From: Rebecca billardiae RCC1528
Lineage: Eukaryota > Haptophyta
Length of the DNA stretch: 64,000 nt
Reading direction: 5' to 3'
Assembly: GCA_965240325.2 (NCBI GenBank)
Contig: OZ251247.1
Coordinates: forward strand, 1,114,869 to 1,178,868
Part shown: in pieces, positions 43,668 through 52,976 of the stretch
How positions within the stretch are numbered: the first letter of the stretch is position 1
Layout: every line of letters begins with the position of its first letter
The notes under the pieces: generated by a model
What the model saw: only the letters and a program-made list of their open reading frames with translations
Told to the model about the DNA's origin: nothing
The model's database searches: none
Made by a program: the position numbers and the translations under genes

Positions 43668-45161
43668 TCAGTCGCCGCGCACGGGCACGCGAGGCAGCTC
43701 CGCGATGCGCACCGTCGGCGCGTGCCGAGCACCGTCGCCCTCTCCGGATGCTGCCGGCGGCAGCCCCACCTTGCGGCCGACGGCGGCAGAGCCATGGCCG
43801 CACGCGTGCACGCGGCCGTCGGCCGTCACGTACAGCGCGTGGCTGTCCGACAGCGCACAGGCGGCCACTCGCTGCCCGCCCAGCAGCTCCACGCGCACCG
43901 GCACGCTGGCGTCTGCCGACGCTGGGCGGCCGAGCTGCGCGTATCGGTTCCACCCAAACGTGTGCACGCTGCCGTCGGCGCCCAGCACCGCGCCGCCAAA
44001 AGGCCCCGCGCTGGCACTCACAGCGCGCACGCCGCCGAGTGTGGCGATGGGCGTAGGCAGGAGCTGCCCGCGTGTAGAGCCATAGCCGAGCTGTCCGAAC
44101 TGGCCGTCGCCAAACGAGAACGCACCGCCCCGCACGTCCACCACCAGGCTGTGGCGGTTGCCCGCGCTCACGTGCACGGCGCGCACGCCAGCCAGCGCCT
44201 CGATGCGCCTCGGCGTGAGCTGATGCTCCTGGTCGCAGTGGCCGAGCTGGCCAAAGTAGCCGAAGCCACACGAATAGACGGTGCCACTGGCTGAGAGCAG
44301 TAGCGTGTGGTATTCGCCCGCGGCGATGCCACCCACGCGCACGCCATTCAGCGCCTCGATGCGCGTCGGCTCCAACCGCTCCTTCGTGTCGCCGTGGCCG
44401 AGCTGGCCCCAGTCGTTGCTGCCCCAGCTGTACGCACACCCAGCGGCGGTGAGCGCGAGGCTGTGCTTGAAGCTGGCGGCGATGCCCACGACCAGCGCAC
44501 CACGAGGTACTGCGATCAAAGCGAAGGAGAATCGAGCCTTGCCGTCTCCCAGCCCCAGCTGGCCACTGTAGTTGGCGCCGCAGCCGTACACAGCGCCGGC
44601 ATCGCTCAGCGCGAGCAGGTGGTGGGTGCCAGCGGCCACCGCGACCACGCGCACACCGCTGAGGGAGGCGACGCGCGTCGGAGCGTGCATCGGCTCGAGG
44701 CGATCATCGCCGTGCCCCAGCGCAATGTGCGCGCGAGGAGGGCTCCACGGCCGCTCTTCCACGCCGCACGTGTGCAGCCCGCCCTCCGCGTCCACAAACG
44801 CGCTCACCGCGTCGAAACCCCCGTGAAAAACACTGTAGCCACCACCAGCCACCACCACCAGCCCGTGCGCACGCGCGAGCTGGAGGACGTGCTCGCGCGC
44901 GAGCAGCTCCCCGATCCAAGTGAACGACGCCGCGGGCAGCGTCCCGGGCAGCGCACGCTCGTGCCCGCGAGCGCGCGCGCGCTCAAGCAGCGCGCGCTCG
45001 ACCGGCGAGCTGGCGCGGCCGGGCGCGCCGCGGAAGAGGCGCGAGGCGGCGTTGGCGCTCGCGAGGTCTTGCGCGGCGGGGAGCCAGGCGAGGATGCGCT
45101 CGATCAGCTCCGGCGCCACGTCGGCGAGCGAGAGCCGCGGCAACGCAGCGGCGCTTGCCAT
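43668..45161 (-). CDS. F-box/RCC1 protein, minus subtype, pair 6, mosaic
   Basis: 497 aa from MASAAALPRLSLADVAPELI (Ser replaces Thr). It has the full F-box that its near-twin in pair 4 lacks. The C-terminus stops early at RVPVRGD because GGCGACTGATGAC replaces GGCGATGATGAC, removing the usual DDGGGLPG. Most of the gene matches pair 4 (HGGFDAVSAFVDAEGG, CGANYSGQLGLGDG), but from about 44140 to about 43975 it matches pair 3 instead (GQFGQLGYGSTRG, SASAGPFG), as after gene conversion. Confidence 0.88.
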   Translation of the reverse strand: MASAAALPRLSLADVAPELIERILAWLPAAQDLASANAASRLFRGAPGRASSPVERALLERARARGHERALPGTLPAASFTWIGELLAREHVLQLARAHGLVVVAGGGYSVFHGGFDAVSAFVDAEGGLHTCGVEERPWSPPRAHIALGHGDDRLEPMHAPTRVASLSGVRVVAVAAGTHHLLALSDAGAVYGCGANYSGQLGLGDGKARFSFALIAVPRGALVVGIAASFKHSLALTAAGCAYSWGSNDWGQLGHGDTKERLEPTRIEALNGVRVGGIAAGEYHTLLLSASGTVYSCGFGYFGQLGHCDQEHQLTPRRIEALAGVRAVHVSAGNRHSLVVDVRGGAFSFGDGQFGQLGYGSTRGQLLPTPIATLGGVRAVSASAGPFGGAVLGADGSVHTFGWNRYAQLGRPASADASVPVRVELLGGQRVAACALSDSHALYVTADGRVHACGHGSAAVGRKVGLPPAASGEGDGARHAPTVRIAELPRVPVRGD

Positions 45162-45336
45162 CTCGACCCCGTCCCTCCGCCACCGTCGCTCACGCCTTGG
45201 CTTGGCCGCCACCCCACTGGAGCGGCGCGGCCACTGGCCAAACGGTCTTCGTCCGTCCAGTTGAACACCCCGGACCGAGCAGGCCCGCCGCCGAGGCGGA
45301 GGGAGCCACCGCGCGCGAGAGAAGCGCCGCCGCGTG
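45162..45336. promoter_or_regulatory. Divergent promoter of RCC1 pair 6
   Basis: 175 bases. A short deletion reads CCACTGGCCAAACGGTCTTC where pairs 4 and 5 read CCACTGGCCGTGGCCAAACG. Bases are also missing next to the minus-gene start (CTCGACCCCGTCCC). Confidence 0.6.
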
Positions 45337-46800
45337 ATGGCATCACGCCCCGCGACAGACGCCACGATCGGCGCGCTGCCGCCCGAGCTGCTCGCGCGGG
45401 TGCTCGGCTTCGTGGAGCGCGCGCACGATCTGGCCGCCGCGAACGCCGCCTCGCGCCTCTTCCGCGGCGCGCCCGGCGAGCGCTCGGCGGTCGAGCACGC
45501 GCTGCGCGAGCGCGCGCGCGCACGCGGGCACGAGCGCGCGTTGCCCGATCTGCTGCCCGCGGCGTCGTGCACGTGGACTCAGGAGCTGTTCGCACGCGAC
45601 CGCGTGGCGACGATCGCCGCCGCGCACGCCAACGTTCTCGCGTGCGCGGGAAACCTCCGGAGCCGCTGGAGCGCGTTTGTGGACGCGGAGGGCGCGCTGC
45701 ACACGTGCGGCGAGGAGGAGGTGCGCACGATGGGCGAGCCTCGCGCGCCCGAAGCACTGGGGCATCCGACATTGGCCACCGTGCCGATATGCACGCCCCA
45801 GCGCGTTGCCTCGCTCCGCGCGGTGCGCGTGGTCGCGGTGGCCGCTGGCTGTGACCACCTGCTAGCGCTGAGTGCGGCCGGCGCCGTGTACGGCTGCGGC
45901 GGCAACTACCGCGGCGAGCTCGGGCTGGGCGACACTGGGACGCGTTACTCGTTCGAAGTGATCGCCGCCCTCAGCGGTGAGCTCGTCGTGCACATCTGTG
46001 CCGGCGCCTGGCACAGCCTCGCGCTCACCGCCGCTGGGTGTGCGTACAGCTGGGGCAGCAACAGCTGCGGCCAGCTCGGCCACGGCGACACGGAGGAGCG
46101 GCGGGAGCCGACGCGCATCGAGGCGCTGGGCGGCGTGCGCGTTGGCGGCATCGCCGCGGGCATGTACCACACGCTACTGCTCTCAACCAGCGGCGCTGTC
46201 CACTCGTGCGGCAATGGCTACAACGGCCTGCTCGGTCACGGTGACGAGCAGCATCAGCGCACGCCGAGGCGCATCGAGGCGCTCGTGGGCGTGCGCGCCG
46301 TGCACGTGAGCGCGGCCTACGCGCACAGCCTGGTGGTGGACGCAGCTGGGCGCGTGCACTCGTTTGGGAGTGACGCTTTCGGCCAACTCGGCATCGGATG
46401 GGCGGCGCCTCGGCGCACGCCGAGGCGCATCGAGGCGCTCGCGGGCACCCGCGCCGTGCGCGCCCGCTCGCGCAACAACTGCAGCGCGGTGCTCGGGGCG
46501 GACGGCAGCGTGCACGTCTTCGGGCACACGAATCACCCGCAGCTCGGCCTGGAAGGGCAGGCTGGGCTGCCTGAGCGCGTGCCCGAGCTCGCGCACGCCC
46601 GCGTGCTCGACTGCGCGCTCGCAGATTCCCACTCGCTCTTTGCGACCGCCGACGGTGGCGTGTACGCGTGCGGCGAGCCGTGCGCAGCGCTCGGCCTCGG
46701 CCAGAGGCTGAGTCGTGCAGCCGTCGGCAACCGACGCTGCACGCCGCCGGAGCGAGTCGCGTCGCTGCCGCGCGTGCTGCCGTGGTTCCCGACGGGATGA
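45337..46800 (+). CDS. F-box/RCC1 protein, plus subtype, pair 6
   Basis: 487 aa from MASRPATDATIGALPPELLA. F-box-like LPPELLARVLGFVERAHDLA then AANAASRLFR. Seven blades, including CGGNYRGELGLGD, YSWGSNSCGQLGHGD, HSCGNGYNGLLGHGD, HSFGSDAFGQLGIGW and VFGHTNHPQLGLEG. The first 130 residues are close to the pair-1 plus gene (NVLACAGNLRSRWSAFVDAE), and so is the 3' flank, suggesting long-range exchange between pairs 1 and 6. Confidence 0.9.
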   Translation: MASRPATDATIGALPPELLARVLGFVERAHDLAAANAASRLFRGAPGERSAVEHALRERARARGHERALPDLLPAASCTWTQELFARDRVATIAAAHANVLACAGNLRSRWSAFVDAEGALHTCGEEEVRTMGEPRAPEALGHPTLATVPICTPQRVASLRAVRVVAVAAGCDHLLALSAAGAVYGCGGNYRGELGLGDTGTRYSFEVIAALSGELVVHICAGAWHSLALTAAGCAYSWGSNSCGQLGHGDTEERREPTRIEALGGVRVGGIAAGMYHTLLLSTSGAVHSCGNGYNGLLGHGDEQHQRTPRRIEALVGVRAVHVSAAYAHSLVVDAAGRVHSFGSDAFGQLGIGWAAPRRTPRRIEALAGTRAVRARSRNNCSAVLGADGSVHVFGHTNHPQLGLEGQAGLPERVPELAHARVLDCALADSHSLFATADGGVYACGEPCAALGLGQRLSRAAVGNRRCTPPERVASLPRVLPWFPTG

Positions 46801-47273
46801 GCATCGATGGCCTACCTAGCTCGTGCCAGTGGCGCGATGCCTACCCGGGGGCGGATCGGACCAGCTTGCTCCAGCGGGCTGCGGGCGCCGCGGGGGCCGA
46901 CTGCGGCCGGACACCATTGATTGAGACTGCGCGCACTACTACTAGCTACTCACTGAGCGAGTCATGACGATGATGATCGACTGACGGACGACTGTGCTAC
47001 GACGTATACGGCGCAGCAGCGGCTGCCCGCTGATGAATGGTGGCAGTGATGATGATGATATGACTACGATATGGCCAGTATATTCACGGTAACGATGATG
47101 CTGCTGCCGCCGCGGCGCGATACTGTATCGTCATCATCGTCCGTCGTCGTACTCGTAGTCGTACGACAGCACTGTGAGTCACTGTCAGCAGTCTCTCACT
47201 GCTGCCGACGAGTCCCGGAATTGGGCGTGGCCGTACAGGCTCGTCGTCGGCAGCCGTGATGGCCCCTGCACCA
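46801..47273. other. Convergent intergenic region, pairs 6/7
   Basis: Near-copy of the pair 1/2 convergent spacer (26085-26527), with GATGATGATCGACTGACGG and GGCGCAGCAGCGGCTGCCCG, plus the hairpin at about 47200-47254. No gene. Confidence 0.65.
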
Positions 47274-48788
47274 TTAGCCAGGCAAGCCACCACCGTCATC
47301 ATCGCCGCGGACGGGCACGCGAGGCAGCCCCGCGATGCGCACCATCGGCGCGTGCCGAGCACCGTCGCCCTCTCCGGATGCTGCCGGCGGCGGCCCCACC
47401 TTGCGGCCGACGGCGGCAGAGCCATGGCCGCACGCGTGCACGCGGCCGTCGGCCGTCACGTACAGCGCGTGGCTGTCCGAGAGCGCACAGGCGGCCACGC
47501 GCTGCCCGCCCAGCAGCGCCACGCGCCACGGCACGCGGACGTCTGCCGACGCTGGGCGGCCGAGCTGCGCGTACCGGTTCTCCCCGAACGTGTGCACGCT
47601 GCCGTCGGCACCCAGCACCGCGCTGCCATCAGGCCCCGCGCTGGCACTCACAGCGCGCACGCCGCCGAGTGTGGCGATGGGCGTAGGCAGGAGCTGCCAG
47701 CGTGTAGAGCCATGGCCGAGCTCTCCAGACCAGCCGTCACCGAACGAGGACGCAGTGCCCCGCGCGTCCACCACCAGGCTGTGGCGGTTACCCGCGCTCA
47801 CGTGCACGGCGCGCACGCCAGCGAGCGCCTCGATGCGCCTCGGCGTGCGCTGATCCTGAACGTCGCCGTGGCCGAGCCGGCCATCGTAGCCCCAGCCAAA
47901 CGAGTAGACTGCACCATTGCACGAGAGCAGCAGCGTGTGCGCATATCCAGCCGACATCCCACCCACGCCCACGCCGCCCAGCACCTCGATGCGCGTCGGC
48001 TCCCACTGGTCCTTCGTGTCGCCGTGGCCGAGCTGGCCGTGGCTGTTGGCGCCCCAGCTGTACGCGCAGCCCGCGGCGGTGAGCGCGAGGCTGTGGTGGG
48101 CGCCAGCGGCGATGCCCACGACCAGCACGTCACGACGTACTGCGATCGAAGCGAAGGAAGACCGAGCCTTCCCGTCTCCAAGCCCGAGCTGGCCGCAGTA
48201 GTTCCGGCCGCAGCCGTACACGGCGCCGGCCTCGCTCAGCGCGAGCAGGTGGGCTTCGCCAGCCGCCACCGCGACCACGCGCACCGCAGAGAGCGAGGCG
48301 ACGTGCGTCGGAGCGTGCATCGGCTCGAGGTGATCATCGCCGTGCCCCAGCGCGAAGGGCGCCCGAAGAGGGGTCAGCAGCGTCTCTTCCACGCCGCACG
48401 TGTGGAGCCCGCCCTCCGCGTCCACAAACGCGCTCATCACTTCGAAATCCCCGTAAAGGGCACTGTAGCCACCACAAGCCACCACCTGCGCGTGCGCACG
48501 CGCGAGCTGGAGGACGTGCTCGCGTCCGAGCAGCTCCCCGATCCACGTGCACGACGACGCGGGCAGCGCCTCGGGCAGCGCGCGCTCGTGCCCGCGCGCG
48601 CGCGCGCGCTCGCGCAGCACGCGCTCGACCGGCGAGCTGGCGCGGCCGGGCGCGCCGCGGAAGAGGCGCGAGGCGGCGTTGGCGCTTGCGAGGTCTTGCG
48701 CGGCGGGGAGCCAGGCGAGGATGCGCTCGATCAGCTCCGGCGCCACGTCGGCGAGCGTGAGCCGCGGCAATGCAGCGGCGCTTGCCAT
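47274..48788 (-). CDS. F-box/RCC1 protein, minus subtype, pair 7
   Basis: 504 aa, MASAAALPRLTLADVAPELI to DDGGGLPG. F-box-like segment complete. Seven blades: CGRNYCGQLGLGDG, YSWGANSHGQLGHGD, YSFGWGYDGRLGHGD, SSFGDGWSGELGHGS and TFGENRYAQLGRPA. The N-terminal linker (ACGGYSALYGDFE) matches the disrupted pair-1 minus gene. The foldback element inserted 88 bases upstream of this ATG may separate it from shared promoter elements. Confidence 0.9.
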   Translation of the reverse strand: MASAAALPRLTLADVAPELIERILAWLPAAQDLASANAASRLFRGAPGRASSPVERVLRERARARGHERALPEALPASSCTWIGELLGREHVLQLARAHAQVVACGGYSALYGDFEVMSAFVDAEGGLHTCGVEETLLTPLRAPFALGHGDDHLEPMHAPTHVASLSAVRVVAVAAGEAHLLALSEAGAVYGCGRNYCGQLGLGDGKARSSFASIAVRRDVLVVGIAAGAHHSLALTAAGCAYSWGANSHGQLGHGDTKDQWEPTRIEVLGGVGVGGMSAGYAHTLLLSCNGAVYSFGWGYDGRLGHGDVQDQRTPRRIEALAGVRAVHVSAGNRHSLVVDARGTASSFGDGWSGELGHGSTRWQLLPTPIATLGGVRAVSASAGPDGSAVLGADGSVHTFGENRYAQLGRPASADVRVPWRVALLGGQRVAACALSDSHALYVTADGRVHACGHGSAAVGRKVGPPPAASGEGDGARHAPMVRIAGLPRVPVRGDDDGGGLPG

Positions 48789-48875
48789 CTCGACGCCGTC
48801 CCTCCGCCACCGTACCTCACGCCTTGGCTTGGCCGCCACCCCACTGGAGCGGCGCGGCCACTGGCCGTGGCCAAA

Positions 48876-50008
48876 CCAAGGGTAGTAAGGGTGAGCAACT
48901 CCGCTGGCGACAGCCGCGGAGGTCGGTCGGGCTCTGTTTGCCTCGGCGCCCGGTGCGAGCGGAGCGGAGCGAGTACTATCAGCGGCGGAGGGCGCTGAGG
49001 CCGCGCACGGCGTGAGGCGCGGCGTCGGCTGAGTCGGTCTGCGGAGGATGCGCGGCGCTCGGCCCGCTGCGCAGCAGCAGTGTGCCTCACTTTGCCCCGA
49101 GCGCCGTCCTCCGCGTCGCCTCCTTCCCGCCTTGGAGCAGCACGCATGTGCGCGCCGCCACCTCGAAGGCGGCACGGGCTTGCTCAGACGACCGCGCGCG
49201 TGTGGCGCGCGACTCGGTCGACTGCGCGCGCGCGCTGCCGCGGTGCAAGGTAGCGCCGTCGCATGCGCGCGCCGTGCCAGCGCGTGCCTTTGCTTACGGC
49301 CATCTCATGAGTGTAGTGCTCGTTTGTCTGCTTGCTCTCACGAATGGTTCGCTGTGCCTCACGCCAGCGCTCGTCGGTCGATCAGCGAGGTGTTGAGTGA
49401 CATTGGATACCCATGACGAAGGCCTAGCCGTGTGTATCCCTTCTCAGCACGAATGCAAGCGGACGCTATGGCTCCGCATCGATGGTACCAACACTCACGC
49501 CGCTGTCTTTTCCAGCTTCACGTCACTCGGCACTAGTCGGATGCGCAAGCAGCATTAGACATGTGTGTGAGCTCGCACTCACGTCCACGCACACGCTCTC
49601 GCAAGGCCTCGGCGCGCGTATGCGGTGGCGCTACCTTGCACCGCGGCAGCGCGCGCGCGCAGTCGACCGAGTCGCGCGCCACACGCGCGCGGTCGTCTGA
49701 GCAAGCCCGTGCCGCCTTCGAGGTGGCGGCGCGCACATGCGTGCTGCTCCAAGGCGGGAAGGAGGCGACGCGGAGGACGGCGCTCGGGGCAAAGTGAGGC
49801 ACACTGCTGCTGCGCAGCGGGCCGAGCGCCGCGCATCCTCCGCAGACCGACTCGGCCGACGCCGCGCCTCACGCCGAGCGCGGCCTCGCCGCCCTCCGCC
49901 GCTGATAGTACTCGCTCCGCTCCGCTCGCACCGGGCGCCGAGGCAAACAGAGCCCTCCCGACCTCCGTGGCTGTCGCCAGCGGAGTTGCGCACCCTTACT
50001 ACCCTTGG
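48876..50008. mobile_element. Foldback transposon, 1133 bp, 398-bp inverted arms, CCAAA target duplication, in the pair-7 promoter
   Basis: The arms 48876-49273 and 49611-50008 are inverted copies around a 337-bp spacer. Ends read CCAAGGGTAGTAAGGGTG inward. CCAAA flanks both sides (48871-48875 and 50009-50013). Pairs 4 and 5 show the unoccupied sequence GTGGCCAAACGGTC with a single CCAAA, so insertion with a 5-bp duplication is directly visible. Internal arm sequence differs from the 13232-14362 element but terminal motif, length and duplication size agree. No transposase is encoded. Confidence 0.93.
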
Positions 50009-50013
50009 CCAAA

Positions 50014-50107
50014 CGGTCTTCGTCCGTCCAGTTGAACACCCCGGACCGAGCAGGCCCGCCGCCGAGGCGGAGGGAGCCACCGCGCGCGAGAGAAGCGCCG
50101 CCGCGTC
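50014..50107. promoter_or_regulatory. Plus-side remainder of the pair-7 divergent promoter
   Basis: The shared block CGGTCTTCGTCCGTCCAG and the GGAGGGAGCCACCGCGCGCG segment are kept next to the pair-7 plus gene; the other half of the promoter (48789-48870) is now 1.1 kb away across the foldback element. Confidence 0.55.
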
Positions 50108-51553
50108 ATGGCATCACGCCCCGCGACAGACGCCACGATCGGCGCGCTGCCGCCCGAGCTGCTCGCGCGCGTGCTTGGCTTTCTCGAGCGCGCGCGCGAT
50201 CTGGCCGCCGCGAACGCCGCCTCGCGCCTCTTCCGCGGCGCGCCGGGTGAGCGCTCGGCGGTCGAGCACGCGCTGCGCGAGCGCGCGCGCGCACGCGGGC
50301 ACGAGCGCGCGTTGCCCGATCTGCTGCCCGCGGCGTCGTGCACGTGGACTGAGGAGCTGTTCGCCCGCGACCGCGTGGCGACGATCGCCGCCGCGCACGC
50401 CAGCGTGCTCGCCTGCGCGGGAATCCACCGGAGCCGCTGGAGTGCGTTTGTGGACGCGGACGGCGCGCTGCACACGTGCGGCGAGGAGGAGGAGCTCACG
50501 ACGGGCGAGCCTCGCGCGCCCGAAGCACTGGGGCATCATGCATTGGCCACCGTGCCGATATGCACGCCCCAGCGCGTTGCCTCGCTCTGCGCGGTGCGCG
50601 TGGTCGCGGTGGCCGCTGGCTACGACCACCTGCTTGCGCTGAGCGATGCCGGCGCCGTGTACGGCTGCGGCTTCAACCAGTACGGCCAGCTCGGGGTGGG
50701 CGACACTGTGACGCGTTACTCGTTCGAAGCGATCGCCGCCCTCAGCGGCGAGCTCGTGGTGCACATCTGTGCCGGCTACTGGCACGGCCTCGCGCTCACC
50801 GCCGCTGGGTGTGCGTTCAGCTGGGGCAGCAACAGCGTCGGCCAGCTCGGCCACGGCGATAAGAAGAAGCGGCGGGAGCCGACGCGCATCGAGGCGCTGG
50901 ACGGCGTGCGCGTGGGCGGCATCGCCGCGGGCGAATACCACACGCTACTGCTCTCAGCCAGTGGTGCCGTCTACTCGTGCGGCTGTGGCTACTCGGGCGA
51001 GCTCGGCCACGGCGACACGGAGCATCAGCTCACGCCCAAGCGTGCCGAGGCGCTCGCCGGCGTGCGCGCGGTGCACATGAGCGCAGGGAGCGGGCACGGT
51101 CTCGTGGTGGACTCCGCTGGGCGCGTGCACGCCCTCGGGACCCGCCAGCTGGCAGACGAGTCCGAAGAGTTGCAGCTGCTGCCCAGGCGCGTCGAGGCGC
51201 TGGCGGGCGTGCGCGCCGTGCGCGCCCGTGCTGGCCACAGCAGCAGCGCGGTGCTGGGTGCGGACGGCAGCTTGCACGTGCGCGGGGAGACCGAGGTGGA
51301 CCAGTTTGACGGGGTGGGTCTTTCCCAGCCAGCGATCGCAGAGCAGCTGCGGCACGAGCGTGTCGTCGACTGCGCATTCAGCCACTCGCACGCGCTGTTT
51401 GTGACGGCCGACGGCGCGGTGCACGCGTGCGGCCGGCGCTCGGCAGCGCTGGGCAGCGGCGTCAAGCTGGGCCGCTACGGGCTTGCACAGCAGGAGGGGC
51501 TCGCGCCCATGCACGACGGCGATGCCGAGTGGTCGTCTGACAGTGACGATTGA
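50108..51553 (+). CDS. F-box/RCC1 protein, plus subtype, pair 7, divergent C-terminus
   Basis: 481 aa from MASRPATDATIGALPPELLA. F-box-like residues 14-45 and the first blades match the other plus genes (CGFNQYGQLGVGD, FSWGSNSVGQLGHGD, YSCGCGYSGELGHGD). From about residue 325 it departs: HALGTRQLADESEELQLLPR, HVRGETEVDQFDGVGLSQPA and a new acidic ending EWSSDSDD. As the outermost member of the array its last third has not been homogenised with the others and may show the ancestral form. Confidence 0.9.
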   Translation: MASRPATDATIGALPPELLARVLGFLERARDLAAANAASRLFRGAPGERSAVEHALRERARARGHERALPDLLPAASCTWTEELFARDRVATIAAAHASVLACAGIHRSRWSAFVDADGALHTCGEEEELTTGEPRAPEALGHHALATVPICTPQRVASLCAVRVVAVAAGYDHLLALSDAGAVYGCGFNQYGQLGVGDTVTRYSFEAIAALSGELVVHICAGYWHGLALTAAGCAFSWGSNSVGQLGHGDKKKRREPTRIEALDGVRVGGIAAGEYHTLLLSASGAVYSCGCGYSGELGHGDTEHQLTPKRAEALAGVRAVHMSAGSGHGLVVDSAGRVHALGTRQLADESEELQLLPRRVEALAGVRAVRARAGHSSSAVLGADGSLHVRGETEVDQFDGVGLSQPAIAEQLRHERVVDCAFSHSHALFVTADGAVHACGRRSAALGSGVKLGRYGLAQQEGLAPMHDGDAEWSSDSDD

Positions 51554-51999
51554 TTTGTGCGCGCGCATGCTGAGTGCCTGCTGAGCCTGCCTCAGCCCGC
51601 TACGAGCGACAGCGGAGGCGATGGCGGGCTGCCTCGGGGCCGGCTGCCACCACCGTGATCGCGCTGGTGATGGAGCAGGCATCGGGTGGCTGTGAACATT
51701 GCTTTTTGTGGTGGCCGGCCTTTCGCTCGCGGGGCGGCCTGGCGCGTCATCGCTGCCAGATGGGGCGCACGTCGGCGTGATGCCGCGCAGTCCTGCGCCC
51801 ACCGGATGGAATTAAAAAAAAAAACTATCGTCGTCGCTGCTCGAGGCAGGAGCGCGATTCTCGTCAGAAGGATGACGAATAACGCGCCGTGCTCCGTGAT
51901 TGGCCGGCCGGAAGCTGCGTGGCGTCTCGTCACACGTCCGTCGCGGTCAGCGGCCGAAGCCGACGGCGGCCGGCGAAGCTTGGCAAGCCGCCGGGAACG
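51554..51999. other. Spacer between the RCC1 array and the lipase gene
   Basis: No supported gene. A plus-strand frame ending at 51780 contains CEHCFLWWPAFRSRGGLARH, faintly zinc-finger-like, but is too short to call. The poly-A run at 51811-51824 is notable in GC-rich surroundings. Confidence 0.5.
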
Positions 52000-52930
52000 A
52001 TGGAGCGCGCGCGCTTCGGCTCGGCCGGGCCGGGCGCGTACGTCGGAGCGGGCGCGTCGCCCGTGGTCTCGCGCGGCGGGCCGTTCGGCGCCTCAGCCGA
52101 GGTGTGCCCGCGCGCGCGCCCTCGCACGCCGTCCCACCCTTGGCGCGCGCGCGCGTGCGCGCGAGAGCGCAGCGCCGCGGCTCACGCGCGGCGCCCGAGC
52201 CCGCCGCCGCCGCGCGCGCCCCTCGCAGCGGCTGCCCTCGATCCCGCTCTCCGAGTCGATGGGCACGCTCAACGGCGGCTCGACCCTCGGCCTCGCCCCC
52301 GGCGTCCTCCAGCTGCCCCCCGCCGCCGGCCTCGTGCCGCCCCCAGAGGATGAGCAGCTGCTGCCGTTGTACAGGGCCGGTGCGCGCCGCCGCGCCCAGC
52401 GCGACACCGCGGGCGTGCAGCGCGGGGGCGCGCGCGCCCGGCGTGCGCGCTGGCGCGTGTGTGCGTGCTCGCACTCCCCCGCGCGCGCGTGACGCGGCGT
52501 GTGCGTGCGCGTGCCCTGCGCACACGGCGGCATGCGCTGGAGGGCGTGCGCGTGTGTGCGCGCGCTCACACGCGCCCACCGCCGCCGCCGCCCCTGCGCG
52601 CGCGGGCGGCGTTCGGTGCAGCGCGCGCGGTGCTGGGCGTGACGGACGCGCTCTCGCTGCTGCTGCCGCACGACTGCGCGGGCGCCTCGCCGCTCTCCCT
52701 CGAGCTGCACGACCTCGTGCTCACCACGGTACGCACCCTGCGGGCTGTGCGGCCGGAGGGGCACTGGGTGCGTACGGGGCAGGGCGGGGCGCACCGCGGG
52801 GCGCGCGCGGTGGGGCGAGGGCGGGGCGAACGCACGCCGCGCGCGCGGTGGCGAGCCGCGCGGGGCCGGCTGGACGCGGGCTGCGCTGCTGCGCTGCTGA
52901 GCCGCTCGGCGCGGCGCGGGCGCGGGCGCG

Positions 52931-52976
<46 letters not shown>

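Noticed and set aside
51574-51780. Short frame with CEHCFLWWPAFRSRGGLARH as a zinc-finger gene
   Set aside because: A single imperfect motif with wrong His/Cys spacing in a 68-codon frame beginning without context; insufficient.
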